DNA from: Propionibacteriaceae bacterium
Lineage (GTDB): Bacteria; Actinomycetota; Actinomycetes; Propionibacteriales; Propionibacteriaceae
DNA length: 11,283 nt
Direction of reading: 5' to 3'
NCBI GenBank assembly: GCA_905372155.1
Contig: CAJPNZ010000102.1
Location: forward strand, 1 to 11,283
In this document: piece by piece, positions 6,980 to 11,283 of the stretch
How the letters are laid out: the number at the start of each line of letters is the position of its first letter
How positions within the stretch are numbered: the stretch's first letter is position 1
Made by a program: the position numbers and the translations under genes
Notes under the pieces: model-generated
Seen by the model: only the letters and a program-made list of their open reading frames with translations
Databases searched by the model: none
Told to the model about the DNA's origin: nothing

Positions 6980-7962
6980 TCAGGCGAGGCTTGCCCGGAA
7001 GAACTCGGTGATTCTGTCGAAGGGAATCGCACCCCTGCCGCCGCCGTCGTACAGGTCCGTGTGACTGGCCCCCGGGACGATGAGGAGTTCCTTGTTCTCC
7101 CCGGTCAGCTGGGCGAAAGCCCCCTCCCCCATGTAGCGCGAGTGCGCCTTCTCGCCGTGAACCACCAGCACCGGGGTCCTGATCTCGCCTGCGTAGGCGA
7201 GCAGCGGCTGGTTGAGAAAGGACGCGGTGCCCACGACGTTCCATCCCTCGTTGGAATTGAGGGAACGGAGGTGGTAGCCGCGCGGGGTTTTGTAGTAGTC
7301 GTGGTAGTCCCTGACGAAGGCAGGGACGTCCTCGGGCAGCGGATCGACCACTCCACCGGCCCGCGCGTAGGACCCGGAACGGTAGTCGGCGGTGCGCTGG
7401 GCGGCGAACCGGGCACGGGCAGAGTCGCGCGCCGCGGCGGAGTCCTGTTCGTCGAAGTAGCCCTTGGCGGCAATGCGGCTCATGTCGTACATGGTGGAGG
7501 CCACCGTGGCCCTGATCCGGGGGTCGAGGGCTGCGGCGTTGATGGCCATGCCACCCCAGCCGCAGATGCCGATGATGCCGATCCTTTCGGGATCGACATC
7601 CTCACGGCAGCTGAGGTGGTCGACGGCGGCGCTGAAGTCCTCGGTGTTGATGTCCGGGGAGGCCATGTAGCGGGGAGCGCCGCCCGATTCCCCGGTGTAG
7701 CTGGGGTCGAAAGCGAGGGTGAGGAATCCTCGCTCGGCCATGGTCTGGGCGTACAGGCCGCTGGACTGTTCCTTGACCGCACCGAAGGGACCGGACACGG
7801 TGATCGCGGCGAGGGGCCCCTGACCCCCTTGGGCCGGTAGAGGTCGGCCGCCAGGGTGATGCCGTAACGGTTGTGGAAGGTGACCTTCTCGTGGTCCACC
7901 TCGTCGCTGTGGGGAAAGACCTTGTCCCATTCCCGGGTCAATTCGAGCTTCTCGTCGTTCAT
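6980..7962 (-). pseudogene. Dienelactone hydrolase-like alpha/beta hydrolase, frameshifted
   Basis: The N-terminus MNDEKLELTREWDKVFP up to LYRPKG (46 residues, from the ATG at 7962) is in one frame. The rest, from QGPLAAITVSGPFGAVKEQS to the stop at 6980, is in another. The switch falls at a run of five C at 7824-7828 (+ strand); one extra base there restores a 327-residue protein, the normal length for the family. The ATG has AGGAGG 8 nt upstream (+ strand 7971-7976). In the repaired protein the nucleophile elbow is GICGWGG with C134, as in dienelactone hydrolases; an acidic residue in VVHGEKAH and the histidine in PGASHTDLYD would complete the triad. It would hydrolyse an ester or lactone in the cytoplasm. 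It diverges from the LysR gene and probably led the old operon. Either a real inactivating deletion, a variable homopolymer or a sequencing error. Confidence 0.8.
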
Positions 7963-8094
7963 GTTCTCATCCTCCTGAGACCGTTCGTGAGAGCCGGTGC
8001 ACGCCACCGCGCCGGGAAGGCACGGCAGCCGCCGACCCCTGGAAGCAATTCTGTCCACGATCCTGCCATGCCGCCAATGACTCTTTCTCATGGC

Positions 8095-8117
8095 TGATAT
8101 TCTTTTTCTGCATATCA
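8095..8117. promoter_or_regulatory. LysR-type binding site in the hydrolase/LysR divergent promoter
   Basis: TGATAT (8095-8100) and ATATCA (8112-8117) are perfect inverted arms separated by 11 nt, which satisfies the T-N11-A rule of LysR-type regulators. The site is 133 nt before the hydrolase ATG and 24 nt before the likely LysR start, a place suited to autoregulation of the LysR gene and activation of the divergent operon. The surrounding 45 nt are notably AT-richer than the flanks. Confidence 0.6.
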
Positions 8118-8140
8118 TGCCGGAGGAGTGGAGCACACCG

Positions 8141-9043
8141 TTGGAGATCCGAACCCTGCGATACTTCCTCGCCGTGGCCCGCGAGGAGAACATGACCCGG
8201 GCCGCCGAGCAGCTCCACGTCACCCAGCCGACTCTGTCCAAGCAGATGAAATCCCTGGAACGCGAGCTGGGAAGCACGCTCTTCACCCGCCGTTCCTTCT
8301 CCATCGCCCTGACCGAGGAGGGCAGGCTACTGCGGCGCCGCGCCGAGGACCTCGTCGCCATGGCCGACCGCATCACCGACGAGTTCCTGGAGCTCGACGA
8401 CGTGCTGGGCGGGGACCTCTATCTCGGCCTGGCCGAATCCCACCAGGTGCGTTTCCTCGCCCGCGAGATCAAGCGCCTCAAGGAGGACTGCCCCGGGATG
8501 CGGTACCACATCACCAGCGGCGACACCGAACAGGTGACCGAGAAGCTCGACAAGGGCCTGCTCGACTTCGCCGCGCTCGTGGAGGAGCCCGACACCGCGC
8601 GGTACGAGGCCCTGAACCTGCCCGAGGCCGACCGGTGGGGCATCGTCACGCGCGCCGATGGCGAGCTGGCCCGCAAGGCCCGCGTGAGCGTCGACGACCT
8701 GGAGGGGCTACCGCTGTTCTGCTCGGAGCAGTCCTGGGCAGCGGACCTGCCGCGGTGGGCGGGCGCACGCATGGCGGAGCTCCGTCTGGAGGGGACCTTC
8801 CGGCTCGCCTACAACGGCTCCGTCTTTGCCCGGGAGGGCCTGGGCCATCTGCTGACCTTCGCCCGGCTCGTCGACACCGGCGAGGACAGCGGTCTGGTCT
8901 TCAGGCCGCTGTGGCCCGTCCTGGAGTCGCCGATGTACCTCATCTGGCATCGACAGCAGGTTCTCTCCCCGATCGCCCGGCGCTTCCTGACGCAGGTGAG
9001 CGCGGCCCTCGAGGAGGAAAACACGAACGCGGGCCAACAGTGA
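8141..9043 (+). CDS. LysR-family transcriptional regulator
   Basis: A 300-residue LysR regulator. The N-terminal winged helix reads EIRTLRYFLAVAREENMTRA followed by AEQLHVTQPTLSKQMKSLER (helix-turn-helix about residues 18-37); the rest is the periplasmic-binding-protein-like effector domain. It normally acts as a tetramer that binds T-N11-A sites and responds to a small co-inducer, here presumably a substrate of the divergent hydrolase/reductase genes. I choose the TTG at 8141: family proteins begin at this point (M-E-I-R-x-L-x-Y-F), GGAG lies 7 nt before it, and the only good LysR box (8095-8117) would otherwise fall inside the coding region. An in-frame ATG at 8090 without a ribosome site is the alternative (317 residues). 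The stop TGA at 9041-9043 touches the Fic operator. Confidence 0.9.
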   Translation: MEIRTLRYFLAVAREENMTRAAEQLHVTQPTLSKQMKSLERELGSTLFTRRSFSIALTEEGRLLRRRAEDLVAMADRITDEFLELDDVLGGDLYLGLAESHQVRFLAREIKRLKEDCPGMRYHITSGDTEQVTEKLDKGLLDFAALVEEPDTARYEALNLPEADRWGIVTRADGELARKARVSVDDLEGLPLFCSEQSWAADLPRWAGARMAELRLEGTFRLAYNGSVFAREGLGHLLTFARLVDTGEDSGLVFRPLWPVLESPMYLIWHRQQVLSPIARRFLTQVSAALEEENTNAGQQ

Positions 9044-9076
9044 TTACCGCCACTGGCGGTAAAATGTGGCGGTAAT
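9043..9076 (+). promoter_or_regulatory. Operator-like triple half-site upstream of the Fic gene
   Basis: Three copies of one 9-nt word: inverted TTACCGCCA at 9044-9052, direct TGGCGGTAA at 9054-9062 and again TGGCGGTAA at 9067-9075. The outer pair extends to ATTACCGCCA/TGGCGGTAAT. A TAAAAT -10-like hexamer (9060-9065) lies between the second and third copies, so a protein bound here would block the promoter. It lies 50 nt before the Fic start. Since the Fic protein carries its own C-terminal winged helix, autorepression is the natural inference. Confidence 0.75.
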
Positions 9077-9126
9077 CGTCTTCACGCCCCGGACGCGGCG
9101 ACATCGACACCTGAGGGGACGATCGC

Positions 9127-10095
9127 ATGGTCTACGAGCCGCCGCTGAACCGCACCTCCGAGATCGACGGGTTGTGCATGGAGATCGCCGAACTCGTCGG
9201 GGCGCTCGGCCCCGCATCGGTCCTCGGTACGAACCCCGTGCTGCACCGCGAGCTGCGCATCACCACCATTCACTCCTCCCTCATGATCGAGGGGAACACG
9301 CTCTCACGCGAGGCCGTCACGGCCATCCTCGACGGCAAGCGCGTCCTCGGTCCCGCTGATCAGATCCTCGAGGTGACCAACGCTCGTCGCGCCTACCAGC
9401 TCATGGATGACCTGGACCCCCTCTCCCCGGACGATCTCCTGCGCGCCCACGGCGTCATGATGCGCGGGCTCATCAGCGACGCCGGACGGTACCGCTCCGG
9501 GGACGCGGGGGTTGTCGAGGGGAGCAGGCTCATCCATGCGGGCACACCGGCCCGATACGTCCCCGAGGTCATGTCGGATCTGTTCGGCTGGATGGCCTCG
9601 ACCGATCTCCACCCGCTGCTGGTCTCCTGCGTCTTCCACTACGAATTCGAGTTCATCCACCCCTTCTCGGACGGAAACGGGCGGACGGGACGCCTGTGGC
9701 ACACGCTGTTGCTGTCGCGGTGGCGGCCTGCGCTGGCGTGGCTGCCGGTCGAAAGCGTGATCCGGGACCGCCAGGAGAGCTACTACGGAGCCATCGCCCG
9801 CTCGAACGCGCAGGGCTCGGGTGAGGCCTTCGTGACCTTCATGCTCACGGTCATCCGTGACGCGCTCACTCCCTATGCGACGACCCCCGCGATTCGGGAC
9901 CGCCGAGAACGTACGCTGTCGTTCCTCGGCGCCAACCCGGATGCGACCATAGCGACGCTGGCCGAGCACCTGGGATGCTCGCGCAGGACGGCGGAACGCC
10001 TGGTCGCCGGGCTGCGTCGGTCGGGACGTCTGGCCCGGCACGGCAGCACCCGGGCAGGAACATGGCGGGTCATCGGCGACGCCGGCCCCACGTGA
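9127..10095 (+). CDS. Fic-domain AMP transferase with N-terminal inhibitory motif and C-terminal winged helix
   Basis: A 322-residue Fic protein. The active-site motif HPFSDGNGRTGR is at 178-189, with H178 as catalytic base, D182 for Mg2+ and GNGR for ATP phosphates. The N-terminal inhibitory helix pattern (S/T)xxxE(G/N) is present as S51-L-M-I-E55-G56, which marks a self-inhibited class II Fic protein that needs no separate antitoxin. Residues about 121-155 (RYRSGDAGVV to VPEVMSDL) form the target-binding flap region. The last 60 residues (ATIATLAEHLGCSRRTAERL, then a wing) look like a winged helix-turn-helix. Known members transfer AMP to a hydroxyl of a protein target; the target here is unknown. 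The ATG at 9127 has GAGGGG 8 nt upstream. The triple TGGCGGTAA operator lies before it. It stands alone, with no antitoxin gene beside it. Confidence 0.93.
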   Translation: MVYEPPLNRTSEIDGLCMEIAELVGALGPASVLGTNPVLHRELRITTIHSSLMIEGNTLSREAVTAILDGKRVLGPADQILEVTNARRAYQLMDDLDPLSPDDLLRAHGVMMRGLISDAGRYRSGDAGVVEGSRLIHAGTPARYVPEVMSDLFGWMASTDLHPLLVSCVFHYEFEFIHPFSDGNGRTGRLWHTLLLSRWRPALAWLPVESVIRDRQESYYGAIARSNAQGSGEAFVTFMLTVIRDALTPYATTPAIRDRRERTLSFLGANPDATIATLAEHLGCSRRTAERLVAGLRRSGRLARHGSTRAGTWRVIGDAGPT

Positions 10096-10102
10096 ATGCC
10101 GG

Positions 10103-10312
10103 TCAGGATCGCAGGGCCCGCAGCGGGAAGGTCACTGCACCCTCGGGGAGCGGCATCATGGGGCCGTCGGCGGTGACGATGGCGCGGAACTCGGGAGGAG
10201 GCGTCCGGGGCGTGTCGATGTCACCCACGAAAGCCGCGAGTGAGGCCTGGGCCGTCAGCAGCCACCCCAACCCGGCAGTTGGCGCCCATTCAACCGCCCA
10301 CAGGGCGTCCCT
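10103..10312 (-). pseudogene. C-terminal relic of a third AAA/DUF4143 ATPase
   Basis: An open frame on the - strand runs from the in-frame stop at 10313-10315 to the TGA at 10103-10105. Its last 47 residues (from about 10246) include GDIDTPRTPPPEFRAIVTAD and end in TFPLRALRS. They align without a gap to residues 376-422 of ATPase 1 (which include EPSFLAVVTAG and end in VVPLACLRP), with 14 identities by my count, including F-x-A-x-V-T-A, G, and P-L-x-x-L-R at matching positions. That is the normal ending of DUF4143 proteins. No ATPase domain, no start codon with ribosome site and no nuclease motif remain. Directly upstream lies a 23-bp-period repeat array like that before ATPase 1. I read it as an internal deletion of a whole ATPase gene. 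The 22 codons before the homologous part overlap the array and are probably not ancestral coding sequence. Confidence 0.6.
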
Positions 10313-10363
10313 TCAACCATGCAAGTGGCGTCAATTCATCCGGGTGTTTGGTGGTCCCTCATC
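10258..10363. repeat. Degenerate tandem array with 23-bp period upstream of the ATPase relic
   Basis: Read on the - strand, similar 14-nt words recur every 23 nt: GATGAGGGACCACC (10363-10350), GATGAATTGACGCC (10340-10327), GTTGAAGGGACGCC (10317-10304), GTTGAATGGGCGCC (10294-10281) and a weak fifth, GTTGGGGTGGCTGC (10271-10258). The three middle units are convincing (consensus G-W-T-G-A-A-N-K-G-R-C-G-C-C); the outer two share roughly two thirds of positions or fewer. The spacers of 9 nt are not conserved except for a final G. The core sequence differs from the array before ATPase 1, but the pitch is identical. Confidence 0.65.
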
Positions 10364-10521
10364 GCCTGGGGTGGTATCCGGTCGCACTGTCCCGGGGCGC
10401 AGCCGCCGCGGCCCGAATCCCGCTCGGCGACCAGGTCCTGTTCCGAAAGTGCCGCCTCGGACCGGCGATGCGCCAGCCGCTCGACGCTCTCCCGGGGCAC
10501 CGATCCCGTGCCCGGAATCAT
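10336..10521 (-). CDS. Small ORF coupled to the YhgE-like gene, function unknown
   Basis: The ATG at 10521 overlaps the TGA of the YhgE-like gene as ATGA, the usual form of translational coupling. The frame gives 61 residues, beginning MIPGTGSVPRESVERL and continuing with a charged, possibly helical stretch up to about residue 39. The tail is rich in P, C and G and looks non-coding. The stop lies inside the degenerate repeat array, so the ORF could be the front of a former gene cut off when the array/ATPase unit arrived. There are no recognised motifs. It may also be a chance frame. Confidence 0.25.
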   Translation of the reverse strand: MIPGTGSVPRESVERLAHRRSEAALSEQDLVAERDSGRGGCAPGQCDRIPPQAMRDHQTPG

Positions 10522-11283
10522 TCCCCGGCGCCCCTTACCACGCGGCTGCGGAACTGGTCGGCGGTCAGGTGCCGGCGAGATGCGATCGCCAGGTACGACA
10601 ACCCGACGGCGATCGCCCCGAACAGCAGGGCCGCCCCGCCGAGTGCCACCAAGCCCGACCCGCTGGCCAGGAAGGTGCGCACCAGCAGCAGACCGTTGTG
10701 CAGCGGCGAGATTCCCGCGATCCCCTGGACCCAGCCCGGTGTGGTGGAGGTCAGCCCGAGAGCGACGGTGACCACCAGGGCCAGCACCGAGATCCCGCGC
10801 CCCACGTTGCCGAGCCAGCCGGTCAGGGCGTGGTTGACGACGGCGAAGCTCGCCCCGACCATCGCCAGCAGGGCGGCCGCGCCGACGGTGCGTCCCGGCG
10901 TCAGTTCGAGTGCCATGCCGACCGCGACGCCGAACAGCAGGCCCTGGACCGCGCCGAGCGCGGCCGGGGGCCAGAGGGTGCGCAGCCACAGGGCCGCGCT
11001 GGTGCGGGAGGACGCGATCAGGTCGGAGGGAACGGGACGGGCGAAGCTCCACGACAGCAGCGACCCGAGCCACAGGGCCGCCACAGCGAGCAGCGCGGCC
11101 AGCGGCACCATCATCACCTCGTAGACCTTCCCGTCCTTCAGCACGGGGGAGGCGACCACCTGCGACAACGTGTCGCGGTCGGAGTCGCTGTAGTTGGGAA
11201 GTTTGGACCCGGCCTCGGAGAGCTTGTCGTGGAAGGCCCCGAGCCCCTGCGACAGTTCCCGCGACCCCGCGCCAAGCCGCAGC
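10518..11283 (-). CDS. YhgE/Pip-family membrane protein, C-terminal part (partial)
   Basis: 254 residues in frame from the right window edge (beginning LRLGAGSRELSQGLGAFHDK) to the TGA at 10518-10520. The opening soluble stretch, then D-R-D-T-L-S-Q-V-V-A-S-P-V followed by about six hydrophobic segments (around YEVMMVPLAALLAVAALWLG, ALGAVQGLLFGVAVGMAL, VGAAALLAMVGASFAVVNHA, ISVLALVVTVALGLTST and LVALGGAALLFGAIAVGLSY), is the C-terminal half of YhgE/Pip proteins, which are related to ABC-2 permeases and often span a large outside domain. The P-L-H-N-G motif before the last membrane segment fits this family. The N-terminus is outside the window. A TTG at 11168 could pose as a start, but homology continues upstream of it. 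Function in the cell envelope is likely; the cargo or partner is unknown. Confidence 0.82.
   Translation of the reverse strand, partial: LRLGAGSRELSQGLGAFHDKLSEAGSKLPNYSDSDRDTLSQVVASPVLKDGKVYEVMMVPLAALLAVAALWLGSLLSWSFARPVPSDLIASSRTSAALWLRTLWPPAALGAVQGLLFGVAVGMALELTPGRTVGAAALLAMVGASFAVVNHALTGWLGNVGRGISVLALVVTVALGLTSTTPGWVQGIAGISPLHNGLLLVRTFLASGSGLVALGGAALLFGAIAVGLSYLAIASRRHLTADQFRSRVVRGAGE

Noticed and set aside
6671..7840. Long + strand frame opposite the hydrolase
   Set aside because: It is antisense to a gene with clear family motifs; its composition is the usual GC-rich shadow and it has no ribosome site.
10518..11168. YhgE-like gene starting at the TTG at 11168
   Set aside because: The frame and its family-like sequence continue to the window edge, so this is an internal leucine codon.

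Overview
The window is high-GC DNA with short gene spacing, stop/start overlaps and GTG/TTG-tolerant starts. This fits a member of the Actinomycetota, plausibly an Actinomycetaceae or Propionibacteriaceae species; the genus is a guess. No rRNA, tRNA, CRISPR array, transposase or integrase is visible.

Left part (1-2386, + strand): the last codons of an ABC-transporter ATPase are followed by two ABC-2 type permeases in a tight operon (1-nt gap, then a 14-nt overlap). This looks like a complete two-permease exporter. Its last stop overlaps, tail to tail, the stop of an aldo/keto reductase.

Middle part (2375-9043): an aldo/keto reductase, a wrecked carboxymuconolactone-decarboxylase-like gene and a frameshifted dienelactone-hydrolase-like gene all lie on the - strand. 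They are divergent from a LysR regulator with a good T-N11-A box in the intergenic region. They read as one former LysR-controlled catabolic/detoxification operon. It is now split by two unrelated-looking AAA ATPase/DUF4143 genes (3587-4855 and 5248-6462). Each ATPase gene has its own DNA signature just upstream: four tandem 23-bp direct repeats for the first, and a perfect 14-bp inverted repeat for the second.

Right part (9043-10521): a class II-type Fic protein with a C-terminal winged helix sits behind an operator-like cluster of three TGGCGGTAA half-sites. It is followed, tail to tail, by a short open frame on the - strand. That frame aligns without gaps to the last 47 residues of the first DUF4143 ATPase, and it is preceded by a second, degenerate array that again has a 23-bp period. 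I read it as the scar of a third ATPase gene that kept its upstream array and its C-terminus and lost the middle.

Far right (10518-11283, - strand): the C-terminal part of a YhgE/Pip-type membrane protein enters from outside the window. A small ORF of unknown meaning is coupled to it by an ATGA overlap.

The most interesting signal is the repeated pairing of DUF4143 ATPase genes with dedicated upstream repeat arrays of the same 23-bp pitch but different sequence, inserted in a decaying metabolic operon. The window suggests a family of self-contained ATPase plus cognate-site modules. That functional link is inference.
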